The notes under the pieces: model-generated
What the model was told of the DNA's origin: nothing
The model's input: only the letters and a program-made list of their open reading frames with translations
Database searches by the model: none
Position numbers and translations under genes: made by a program
Shown: piece by piece, positions 50,732-59,308 of the stretch
Position numbering within the stretch: the stretch's first letter is position 1
Layout of the letters: every line of letters starts with the position of its first letter
Assembly (NCBI GenBank): GCA_001438605.1
Contig: LIDE01000020.1
Coordinates: forward strand, 1 to 59,308
DNA: 59,308 nt
Reading direction: 5' to 3'
Source: SAR92 bacterium BACL16 MAG-120619-bin48
Lineage (GTDB): Bacteria; Pseudomonadota; Gammaproteobacteria; Pseudomonadales; Porticoccaceae

Positions 50732-51823
50732 ATGACGTCAGTCCAATCATCGCTTAAATCCCAGTGCCGCTCCTTGAGTGGCCATGGATTCAGTAAACCA
50801 GCAGCTGTGCTGGCAGAGATTGCGGATTGGTGCAAACAGCACGATTGTGAGTTTGAAGCCTATGGCAGCGGTGATTTAATTGAGTCGTTTGAACGCAAAA
50901 TAGCCGATTTACTCGGCTTCCCTGCGGCGCGTTTTATGCCTAGTGGTGTGTTGGCTCAGCTGACAGCGCTGCGAATCTGGAGTGATCGGTCGGGCTGCTC
51001 GCATTTCGCCATGCATCCTACCTCGCATATCGAACTGCACGAAGAGTCCGGCTATCGTCACCTCTATGGTCTTACCGCTACCTTAGTGGGTCCGCGTAAA
51101 TCGCCACTGTTGGCAGACCATTTTGACGCGTTAACAGAGACCTTCTCAACCCTGCTTATTGAACTGCCAATCCGTGAGGCAGGCGGGCAGTTGCCCACTT
51201 GGGAGGCGTTGGAGGCACTCAAGCACAGCGCTAAAGCCAGAGGTGTGCGCCTGCATCTGGACGGTGCGCGCCTGTGGGAAGCTAAACAATTTTACAATCG
51301 CGAGTACAGCGAGATCTGTGCCGGTTTTGATTCTGTCTACGTCTCCTTTTACAAAGGTATTGGCGCTCTGCCTGGCGCTATGTTGCTAGGGCCAGAGGAT
51401 TTTATTGCTGAGGCTAAGTTGTGGCAGCGGCGGGCGGGTGGAACCTTGCAGACGCTGGCCTCTAATGTGGCCTCGGCAGCGATGAAATTTGATAGCGCTA
51501 TCGCACGGTTTCCCGCTTATTTCGCTCGAACAATCAGTCTGGTTAAGGCTATAGAAGGGCTCGACGATCTTGTGATTATGCCTCCTCTTCCGCAGGTTAA
51601 TATGTTGCATATTTATTTGCCCTGCACACCAGAACGGGCCGACGCGGCTCGCGATCAGATTGCTGCGGAATTTTCGCTGTGGTTGTTTAACAAGGCTAAT
51701 CAGGGCGATAGCGCGAACAGTTGTTATTTTGAGTTGTATATTGGCGAGGCGTTGATGGATATCTCTGACCCGCTGGCAGCACACGTCTTTGCGCGCCTCC
51801 TAGCGATTATCCGCGCTGGCTAA
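50732..51823 (+). CDS. PLP-dependent threonine aldolase family protein
   Basis: A 363-residue fold-type I PLP enzyme of the beta-eliminating lyase/low-specificity threonine aldolase family. The PLP lysine is in VSFYKGIGALPGAML; HLDGARLWEA is the cofactor-binding aspartate motif. The substrate is not determined (threonine or another beta-hydroxy amino acid). Its 3' end overlaps the end of the convergent mnmH by 24 bases. Confidence 0.85.
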   Translation: MTSVQSSLKSQCRSLSGHGFSKPAAVLAEIADWCKQHDCEFEAYGSGDLIESFERKIADLLGFPAARFMPSGVLAQLTALRIWSDRSGCSHFAMHPTSHIELHEESGYRHLYGLTATLVGPRKSPLLADHFDALTETFSTLLIELPIREAGGQLPTWEALEALKHSAKARGVRLHLDGARLWEAKQFYNREYSEICAGFDSVYVSFYKGIGALPGAMLLGPEDFIAEAKLWQRRAGGTLQTLASNVASAAMKFDSAIARFPAYFARTISLVKAIEGLDDLVIMPPLPQVNMLHIYLPCTPERADAARDQIAAEFSLWLFNKANQGDSANSCYFELYIGEALMDISDPLAAHVFARLLAIIRAG

Positions 51824-52942
51824 CCATTCCATCACGGCACTGCGGTCGCCGCGAAATACCACCCGCTCTTTGCGCTTTTCGAGCTGATAAATATACATGG
51901 GATCGTAATAATCTTGAGTGAGCGCCGTGAGCCAATCGCGGTGACTGGCAAACTTGTCCTCTGCTTGCCGTGCAATAGCGGCTTCCATTAAGGCCAAAAT
52001 TTCCTTCGTTCTCTGTCCGCCAAGACGTTTTTGCACACGCATAAGGCTGTCGATTAAGTACTGCGCAAACGCGTGCTCGGCCCTTTCAGAGCCCTCGGCT
52101 ATTTCAGAGCCTTCGCCGCTCGCGCTGTAAAAAGCCAGTGTCTGCTGATGGCGCTCGACCACATACTCTTGCCAAAGCTTTTCAATGCGCTCTGCGAACG
52201 GGACTTCAATCACCACGCGCGGACTCTGTGCCATTTTATCGGCTAAACAGGGAGGCAAGTGGCGCCCACCAATACTGCGACTTTCGTCCTCAAGTACCAC
52301 TGTTCGATGGGGGTGTTGGGCTTCGACGCGAAGAAGATCGATGGCAACTCTATTTTCGAAATCAATTTGTGCGGGCTGGCCGTCGAGAGGACGTCCAAAA
52401 CTTGAGCCCTTGTGGTTTGCCGCGCCCTCAAGATCGACCGCATTGGGCAGCTGACGAATAATGTCGGTTTTGCTGGTGCCGGTCATGCCGGAGAGAATCA
52501 GTAATTGGCCCTGAGTGCAGAAGTCATTGATATAGTTCAATAAAAATCCGCGCAGCGACTTAAAACCGCCCTCAACCTTTGGGCAGATGATGCCTGCGTC
52601 AGCCAACCAGTCCTGACTAAGTTGAGAGCGCAACCCGCCGCGGGCGCAATAGAGTACCGCCGAGGGATTTTCTGCCATAAACGCGCGCCACGCATCAATG
52701 CGCTGATCTTTAAGTGCACCCGTCACTAAGCTGTGGCCCAGTTTTATCGCCGCGGCTTGCCCCTGCTCTTTGTAGCAAATACCGACACGGTGGCGCTCTT
52801 CATTGCTCATCAAGGGCAAGTTGACCGCACTAGGCAGCGCGCCCGAGGCAAACTCAATGGGTGCGCGCACATCAATCATCGGAGTGTCTGCGATCAGCAG
52901 TTCCCGATAGTGGTTGACCAATGGCAGTGGTGGCCGATTCAA
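51800..52942 (-). CDS. mnmH: tRNA 2-selenouridine synthase
   Basis: Replaces sulfur by selenium in the wobble base of certain tRNAs via geranylated 2-thiouridine. 380 residues: rhodanese domain with catalytic Cys99 ([10 protein letters not shown]) and a P-loop GMTGTSKT at residues 152-159. It is downstream of selD and starts four bases before the selD stop; the two form a dedicated selenium operon. Its 3' end overlaps the convergent threonine-aldolase-like gene. Confidence 0.96.
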   Translation of the reverse strand: MNRPPLPLVNHYRELLIADTPMIDVRAPIEFASGALPSAVNLPLMSNEERHRVGICYKEQGQAAAIKLGHSLVTGALKDQRIDAWRAFMAENPSAVLYCARGGLRSQLSQDWLADAGIICPKVEGGFKSLRGFLLNYINDFCTQGQLLILSGMTGTSKTDIIRQLPNAVDLEGAANHKGSSFGRPLDGQPAQIDFENRVAIDLLRVEAQHPHRTVVLEDESRSIGGRHLPPCLADKMAQSPRVVIEVPFAERIEKLWQEYVVERHQQTLAFYSASGEGSEIAEGSERAEHAFAQYLIDSLMRVQKRLGGQRTKEILALMEAAIARQAEDKFASHRDWLTALTQDYYDPMYIYQLEKRKERVVFRGDRSAVMEWLASADNR

Positions 52943-53985
52943 CGGATGACCTCAATGGTGGGAGGCTGGTCTGAGTGATAGAGCTCGCCAATAGGCTTGT
53001 GATAACAGCCCGCAGCAAGCAACAACTGACTCACTCGATCAATGCTGTCTGGATTCACTGCAATTAATAGTCCGCCACTGGTTTGCGGATCGCACAGTAA
53101 GGCTTCACTTACGCTGTCAGTGCCGGAAACAGAATGACTAATACTTTCCCAATTACGCTTGCTACCGCCGGGCACGCAACCTTGAGCGAGGTAATCGAGC
53201 ACGGCATCATCCAATAATGGCACTGCCTGTGCGTTCAGTTTGGCCGAGAGGTTGCTGCCTTGGCACACTTCCAGCAGATGCCCCAGCAAGCCGAAGCCGG
53301 TGACGTCAGTCATTGCGGAAACGCCTTTTACGGCGCCCAGTTCAGCGCCAACACTATTCATTTTCATCATGCTTTCAACCGCCAACCGGCTGTGTTCTGG
53401 GCGCAACTTGCCCTGTTTTTCTGCCGTGGTCAGAATGCCCACCCCAATGGGCTTGGTCAGAAAGAGCTGGTCGCCGGCCTCTGCCGTGCTGTTTTGTTTT
53501 AGCTGACTAAGGGCAACGCGACCAGTGACGGCGAGCCCAAAAATGGGTTCCGGCGAGTCGATGGAGTGGCCTCCCGCCAAACTAATCCCCGCATCGCGAC
53601 AGGCGTGACGACCGCCCTCAATCACCTGCTTGGCCACCGCTGCCGGCAGGCTGTTAATGGGCCAGCCGAGTATGGCAATGGCCATCATAGGCGTACCGCC
53701 CATGGCATAAATATCGCTGATCGCATTAGTGGCAGCGACGCGGCCAAACTCGAAGGCGTCGTCGACGATTGGCATAAAAAAATCTGTGGTGCTAATAACA
53801 CCTGTGCCATCGCCGAGGTCATAGACCGCGGCGTCGTCTTTGGTGTCGTTGCCCACCAAAAGCTTGGGGTCATCGGGGGCAATAAAGTCGGTTTGCAAAA
53901 AGGTTTCCAGCACGCTGGGCGCTATCTTGCAGCCGCAGCCAGCACCGTGGCTGTATTGTGTGAGGCGGATTTTAGTCTCTGACAT
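52939..53985 (-). CDS. selD: Selenide, water dikinase
   Basis: Makes selenophosphate from selenide and ATP, the selenium donor for MnmH. 348 residues from ATG 53985, with the catalytic Cys17 and Lys20 in SHGAGCGCK. The frame extends further upstream to 54099 but the added residues are not SelD-like. The nucleophile is encoded as Cys, not selenocysteine (TGC/TGT here, no in-frame TGA). Confidence 0.96.
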   Translation of the reverse strand: MSETKIRLTQYSHGAGCGCKIAPSVLETFLQTDFIAPDDPKLLVGNDTKDDAAVYDLGDGTGVISTTDFFMPIVDDAFEFGRVAATNAISDIYAMGGTPMMAIAILGWPINSLPAAVAKQVIEGGRHACRDAGISLAGGHSIDSPEPIFGLAVTGRVALSQLKQNSTAEAGDQLFLTKPIGVGILTTAEKQGKLRPEHSRLAVESMMKMNSVGAELGAVKGVSAMTDVTGFGLLGHLLEVCQGSNLSAKLNAQAVPLLDDAVLDYLAQGCVPGGSKRNWESISHSVSGTDSVSEALLCDPQTSGGLLIAVNPDSIDRVSQLLLAAGCYHKPIGELYHSDQPPTIEVIR

Positions 53986-54234
53986 AGTGGATTCGCGGAG
54001 TGGTTTTGTAAGCGCGTAGGGTACTTGTTTTGCGGCGCTTATGTAAGGCTGCGACAGCGCGCAGACGCAGTGAATTAATCCCTGCGCAAGATGGCCCACT
54101 AATCCCTTTTGTGCACCCGCGTGGCGGTTATTTCTATTTTGTGTCAGCCCCTTAGTGTGTAGAATGCGAGGTTACGAATTGTGGCCACCCTTTGGGCCGC
54201 AGCGATGCACCAAACAGACATAGAATCATGACTT

Positions 54235-57200
54235 ATGCGGCTTAAATCGATAAAACTTGCAGGATTTAAATCCTTCGTTGATCCGACTACCGTCAATTTC
54301 CCGAGCAACCTCTGCGCCGTTGTCGGCCCCAATGGCTGTGGCAAGTCGAATATTATCGATGCCGTGCGTTGGGTCATGGGTGAAAGCTCCGCCAAGAATT
54401 TGCGCGGCGAGTCTATGTCCGACGTTATCTTTAACGGTTCTGGTGGTCGCAAACCTGTTGGCCAAGCATCCATCGAGCTGATTTTCGACAACTCAGAAGG
54501 CCGCATTGTCGGTGAATACGCCGCCTACGCTGAGATTGGCATCAAGCGCAAAGTGACTCGAGACGGTCAGTCGAACTACTATCTCAATGGCAGCAAATGC
54601 CGCCGCCGTGACATTACCGATATCTTTTTGGGCACAGGCCTTGGGCCGCGCAGTTACGCGATTATTGAACAGGGCATGATTTCCCGGCTGATCGAAGCGC
54701 GTCCCGATGAACTGCGAATTTATATTGAAGAAGCTGCGGGCATCTCTAAATACAAAGAGCGTCGCCGCGAGACCGAGAGTCGCATGGTTCGCACCATGGA
54801 AAATTTGGAGCGACTGACGGATATTCGCGATGAGCTCGGCCGTCAGCTGAGTCGCCTTGAGCGTCAGGCCAAGTCAGCAGAAAAATACACTGAGTACAAA
54901 AAAGAAGAGCGGCAAATATCCGCAGAACTGCTGGCCCTCAAGTGGCGCGGTTACAACGCCTCTGCCGTAGAGCAAAAACAGATCATCAACGCTCTAGAGA
55001 TCGAGCAGGAAAAAGTTCAGGCTCGACGCAGCGGCTGTGATACCGCGATCGAAAAACTGCGCAGTCAAGCGACGGATTTCGGCGATGCCTTCAACGAAGT
55101 GCAGGCGCGTTTTTACAAAGTGGGTGGTGATGTTGCGCGAATTGAACAGGCCATCGAACACGCCCAGCAGCGCGCCTCTGAGCTGCACAAAGATCTTGAA
55201 CAGACCGAGCGCAACTTCACTGAAGCCGAGCAGCACTTAAACAGCGACCTTGCAAAAGCCAACGGCTGGCAAGCAGAGTTTAACGAGCTGACCCCCGCGC
55301 TTGAGAAAGCCATTGAAGCAGAGAAGATCTCCGCAGAGGCCCTGCAGGCTGCCGAGCAGTCCATGCAGCAGTGGCAGCAGTCGTGGGACGAATTCAACCA
55401 GCAGTCGGCAGCGCCGCGCCAGCAGGCCGAAGTCCAGCAGTCGCGCATTCAGCATCTCGAGCAGTTGATGCGACGGTTGGGCGAGCGTCAACAAAATCTG
55501 ACCGCAGAAGCCTCTAGCTTTCAAGCCAGTCCCGCTGAAGAAGAGATGGCGTCGATACAAGATCAGCTCAATGATGCCGAGCTCTCACGCAAAACAATTG
55601 AGGCGCAGCGCCTCGAAAACAGTCAAGAAATTGATGCCGCGCGCAGCAGCGAAAAGCAGCTGGGCAGTGCGCTTGATCAAGCCCGCAGTCGTCTGCAAAC
55701 CCTCCAGGGCCGACGCGCTTCGCTGGAAGCCCTGCAGCAGGCAGCCATGGGTGATGGCAATGAGAAAAAATGGCTCGATGCAAAAGGTCTTGGCAAAAAC
55801 CCCCGCCTCGCGGATTTTGTTCAGCCCGCGGAAGGCTGGGACATTGCGGCCGAAACCGTGCTGGGCAGCTATTTGCAAGCTGTTAGCGTGGATGATGTGG
55901 CAGCCAATATTGGTTTGATCGACGACTTCAAAAAAGGCGAGCTGCTGCTGATTGGCAAAGCCACCAGTGCCGCTAACGTCAGCGCTAAAAAAGGTCGTCT
56001 ACTTAGTGAATTTGTCAGTGGTGATGCCGTACAGGGCTTGATAAGCCATGTTTATGCTGCCGAAAGCCTCGCCGACGCGCTGGCCCTGCAGCCACAGCTG
56101 TCAGCGACAGAGTCAGTGGTGACCCGCGAGGGTATTTGGCTTGGCAACAACTGGTTGCGTGTCGCTCGCGACAAAGATGCCACTGCCGGCGTGCTCAAGC
56201 GCAAGCAAGAGCTTGAAGTGATCGGTCGCGATAAGCAGCAGGCTGAACAGCAGGTCGCCGAACTGACCGAGCAGCGTCAAGCCAACGAACAGCAGCTGCG
56301 TGCACTTGAAGCGCAGCGTCAGGAAATAGCGTCAAAGGTTGCCCGTCAGCAGAGTATCTATGCGGATTTGCGATCAAAGTTAAGCGCATTCCAAGTGCAG
56401 ATAGAACAGTTAAAAGCGCGCAAAGAGCGTGCGGAAAAAGAGTTGTCCGACGTCCAGCAGCAACACGCCACTGAGCAGGAAAACCTCGCTGCAGCGCGCG
56501 AGATATTGCAGCAGTCGATTGAAAAGATGGAAGCGGATACCCAGCGCCGGGAGCAGTTGGTAGCGCAGCGCGACAAACAGCGCGAGCAGTTAGACACCTG
56601 CCGCCGACGCGCCAGCCAAGACCGCGATCTCCGTCAAAGTCTCGCCGTTCGCGAGGGATCGCTGACCACGCAGTTGAAATCAATTCGCGACGGCATTGAG
56701 CGCCTAACGGTGCAAGTGGCGCGCTTGCAAGAGCGCCGTGAACAGTTGCGTGAAGCATTCAATATTAAAGACGATCCATCTGAAAACTATCAGCAAGAAC
56801 TCGCTGAAAAGCTTGAGTTAAGACTGGCCATTGAGGCGGAAATGAACGCCTCTAAAGCAGCGCTAGATGACGTTGATCATCAGATGCGCGAGCAGGAAAA
56901 ACTGCGTTCCGAGCTTGAAGAAGAGCTGCAGGTGGTGCGCGCCAAACTTGAGGCAAAGCGTATTGCAGCGTCCGAAATCAAGACGTTAAGCCGCACCATC
57001 GAGGAGCAAATTGCCGAAAAACAGGCAGATCTTCACGCCCTGTTGGAAAATCTTGCAGACGACGCCGAATTGTTGGATTGGGAAGAGCAGTTGCAGATGA
57101 TGGCCAATCGTATTTCACGACTGGGGCCGATCAACCTCGCAGCCATTGATGAATATAAAGTAGAGTCCGAGCGCAAAGACTATCTCGACGCACAGAACCT

Positions 57201-57735
57201 CGAATTGGAAGAAGCGCTAAACACCTTAAAAACAGCGATTCAAAAAATTGACCGCGAAACACGCACGCGCTTTAAAGAAACCTTTGAACTGGTCAATACC
57301 CACATTCAAGAGCTATTCCCGAAACTGTTTGGTGGCGGTCACGCCTACCTTGAAATGACCGGCGATGATTTATTAGATACTGGTGTCACCCTTATGGCGC
57401 GGCCGCCCGGCAAGAAAAATGCCTCGATTCAGCTGCTCTCCGGGGGTGAAAAAGCACTTACCGCCATCGCCATGGTATTTGCAATATTCCGCCTAAATCC
57501 TGCGCCGTTTTGTATGCTTGACGAAGTGGACGCGCCATTGGATGATGCCAACGTTGGCCGCTATGCCGCGATGGTAAAAGAGATGTCAGATAACGTGCAG
57601 TTTATCTTTATCACGCACAACAAAATTTCAATGGAAGCGGCAAATCAATTGATGGGTGTAACAATGCATGAGCCTGGCGTGTCGCGTCTGGTTAGTGTTG
57701 ACGTCAATCAAGCGGCGGTATTAGCTGACGCTTGA
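54235..57735 (+). CDS. smc: Chromosome partition protein Smc
   Basis: A 1166-residue condensin. The N-terminal Walker A is GPNGCGKS (31-38), a long coiled coil with a central hinge (about residues 500-640) follows, then a second coiled coil and the C-terminal signature LLSGGEKALTAIAM and Walker B CMLDEVDAPLDDAN. It heads the smc-zipA-ligA run. No divergence from family length is seen. Confidence 0.97.
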   Translation: MRLKSIKLAGFKSFVDPTTVNFPSNLCAVVGPNGCGKSNIIDAVRWVMGESSAKNLRGESMSDVIFNGSGGRKPVGQASIELIFDNSEGRIVGEYAAYAEIGIKRKVTRDGQSNYYLNGSKCRRRDITDIFLGTGLGPRSYAIIEQGMISRLIEARPDELRIYIEEAAGISKYKERRRETESRMVRTMENLERLTDIRDELGRQLSRLERQAKSAEKYTEYKKEERQISAELLALKWRGYNASAVEQKQIINALEIEQEKVQARRSGCDTAIEKLRSQATDFGDAFNEVQARFYKVGGDVARIEQAIEHAQQRASELHKDLEQTERNFTEAEQHLNSDLAKANGWQAEFNELTPALEKAIEAEKISAEALQAAEQSMQQWQQSWDEFNQQSAAPRQQAEVQQSRIQHLEQLMRRLGERQQNLTAEASSFQASPAEEEMASIQDQLNDAELSRKTIEAQRLENSQEIDAARSSEKQLGSALDQARSRLQTLQGRRASLEALQQAAMGDGNEKKWLDAKGLGKNPRLADFVQPAEGWDIAAETVLGSYLQAVSVDDVAANIGLIDDFKKGELLLIGKATSAANVSAKKGRLLSEFVSGDAVQGLISHVYAAESLADALALQPQLSATESVVTREGIWLGNNWLRVARDKDATAGVLKRKQELEVIGRDKQQAEQQVAELTEQRQANEQQLRALEAQRQEIASKVARQQSIYADLRSKLSAFQVQIEQLKARKERAEKELSDVQQQHATEQENLAAAREILQQSIEKMEADTQRREQLVAQRDKQREQLDTCRRRASQDRDLRQSLAVREGSLTTQLKSIRDGIERLTVQVARLQERREQLREAFNIKDDPSENYQQELAEKLELRLAIEAEMNASKAALDDVDHQMREQEKLRSELEEELQVVRAKLEAKRIAASEIKTLSRTIEEQIAEKQADLHALLENLADDAELLDWEEQLQMMANRISRLGPINLAAIDEYKVESERKDYLDAQNLELEEALNTLKTAIQKIDRETRTRFKETFELVNTHIQELFPKLFGGGHAYLEMTGDDLLDTGVTLMARPPGKKNASIQLLSGGEKALTAIAMVFAIFRLNPAPFCMLDEVDAPLDDANVGRYAAMVKEMSDNVQFIFITHNKISMEAANQLMGVTMHEPGVSRLVSVDVNQAAVLADA

Positions 57736-57846
57736 TCGGCACACTAGAGATGCAGAATAGAGATTAAGAGGGCTGGAGTAGATTATTGCGCAGGCAATGG
57801 CCTACCCTTATAGATTCAAAAACGAAAACCTGAGTAGTTTGCCTTT

Positions 57847-58704
57847 ATGGATTCAATAGGACCAAGAGAAGTACTGATCGCTGTGGGTCTGCTGGTATTG
57901 CTAGCGATTATTCTGGATGGCGCTCGCCGCCTGAAACATCACCGCTATGAAAACTTGCATATGTCGTCGCGCAAATTGCAAAAAAACTCGCGGCCAGATG
58001 ACGACGATGATTTTATCAGGGACAGTGAGTTCCCTTCCGGTGGATCCCGTGTGGTCGGAATTCGCGACGACGACGATATTTTACAAGTGGAAGAAAACCT
58101 GCGCCGAGCACTGGCGCAAAAGCCCGATTTTGGCTTTTCGCAGCCTCGGCAGCAACAGTTCGATCTGATTGATACACCACCTCCGGCGTTAAAACCGCGC
58201 CCGCAGGCCGCGACAGCAGCAAAGCAGGAACCCGTCAAAAAAGTTGAGCGCGAGCCAGTTCAGACCCCAAGCCAGCTACAGCAAATATTGGTAATGCACC
58301 TAATGGCCCCCAAAGGCGAGAAATTGTCGGGGACAGATCTACAATCCGTGGCACTCAAAAATGGTTTGCGCTTTGGCGAGATGAAAATATTTCAACGCCA
58401 CCTGCAGCTTGATGGATCGGGCGCGGTTCTTTTTAGCATGGCCAATTTGGTCAACCCAGGTACTTTCGATTTAAAAACCATCGATCAAATGACTACGCCC
58501 GGTGTCACTTTCTTTATGGCGCTGGATGATCTTGACGATCCGGCCGGTGCATTGGATATCATGATTGAGTGTGTCGACAGTATGGCCGCCGACCTTGAGG
58601 CGTTTATTCTTGACGAGACCCGCAGCTCAATGACCCGCCAGACCCTAGACCATTATCGACAGCGCGCCCGCGACGTTGCATTTCGGCGCAGTCGCGAACA
58701 CTGA
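57847..58704 (+). CDS. zipA: Cell division protein ZipA
   Basis: Tethers FtsZ to the inner membrane at the septum. 285 residues: N-terminal transmembrane helix (about 8-26), a charged Asp/Arg linker and a Pro/Gln-rich region, then the C-terminal FtsZ-binding domain (about 145-280) with LQSVALKNGLRFGEMKIFQR and TPGVTFFMALDDLDDP. Standard neighbour of smc and ligA. Confidence 0.96.
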   Translation: MDSIGPREVLIAVGLLVLLAIILDGARRLKHHRYENLHMSSRKLQKNSRPDDDDDFIRDSEFPSGGSRVVGIRDDDDILQVEENLRRALAQKPDFGFSQPRQQQFDLIDTPPPALKPRPQAATAAKQEPVKKVEREPVQTPSQLQQILVMHLMAPKGEKLSGTDLQSVALKNGLRFGEMKIFQRHLQLDGSGAVLFSMANLVNPGTFDLKTIDQMTTPGVTFFMALDDLDDPAGALDIMIECVDSMAADLEAFILDETRSSMTRQTLDHYRQRARDVAFRRSREH

Positions 58705-58720
58705 TTTTATAGGCGTTTAA

Positions 58721-59308
<588 letters not shown>

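Overview
This 59.3 kb window is a compact, single-chromosome stretch of a gammaproteobacterium. The gene orders pyrG-kdsA-eno-ftsB-ispD-ispF-truD, nlpD-rpoS, lipA-lipB-ybeD-dacA-rlpA-mltB-rodA-mrdA-rlmH-rsfS-nadD-proA, asmA-mutY-yggX-tRNA-Phe, hisB-hisH and smc-zipA-ligA are those of Pseudomonas-like and Cellvibrionales-like genomes. Moderate GC, many GTG/TTG starts and a zinc-type TonB receptor would suit a marine Cellvibrionales member, but that placement is inference. No rRNA, CRISPR array, intact prophage or insertion sequence was seen.

Layout. 1-2.8 kb: trmL and gcvR (minus), a UPF0270 protein and tilS (plus). 3-13.1 kb: a long plus-strand housekeeping run (pyrG, kdsA, eno, ftsB, ispD, ispF, truD, pcm, a DUF368 carrier, nlpD, rpoS) for CTP, KDO, glycolysis, isoprenoid precursors, division and stress response. 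13.2-15.2 kb (minus): ppa and a chalcone-isomerase-like/TonB fusion. 15.7-21.8 kb (plus): an RND efflux pair, a small membrane protein, dinB and a basic small protein. 22-34.1 kb (minus): lipoate synthesis, peptidoglycan elongation (PBP5/6, RlpA, MltB, RodA, PBP2), ribosome maturation (RlmH, RsfS), NAD and proline synthesis, and ferrochelatase. 34.1-35 kb: an AT-rich, gene-poor gap with a broken small ORF and short repeats. 35-40.8 kb (plus): prfC, an acyltransferase, a small membrane protein, an AI-2E-type transporter, an uncharacterised secreted protein and carbonic anhydrase. 40.8-47 kb (minus): tRNA-Phe with a duplicated 3' end, yggX, mutY, an AsmA protein, a ZnuD-like TonB receptor and a small His/Cys-rich secreted protein. 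47-51.8 kb (plus): hisB, hisH, DUF2288, acyl-CoA dehydrogenase, SDR and a threonine-aldolase-like enzyme. 51.8-54 kb (minus): the selenouridine pair mnmH-selD. 54.2 kb to the end (plus): smc, zipA and the start of ligA.

No large novel defence or biosynthetic system is visible. The most notable signals are small. rpoS carries an in-frame TAA inside sigma region 4 although the downstream codons are still conserved. truD has its conserved N-terminus upstream of any ATG/GTG/TTG, with an ATT exactly at the ispF stop. A 64-bp tRNA-Phe 3'-end/terminator duplication flanks a palindrome-rich 104-bp spacer. A small ORF at 34.5 kb is broken by one base. Three single-base anomalies in one window mean that sequence error must be excluded before biology is claimed.
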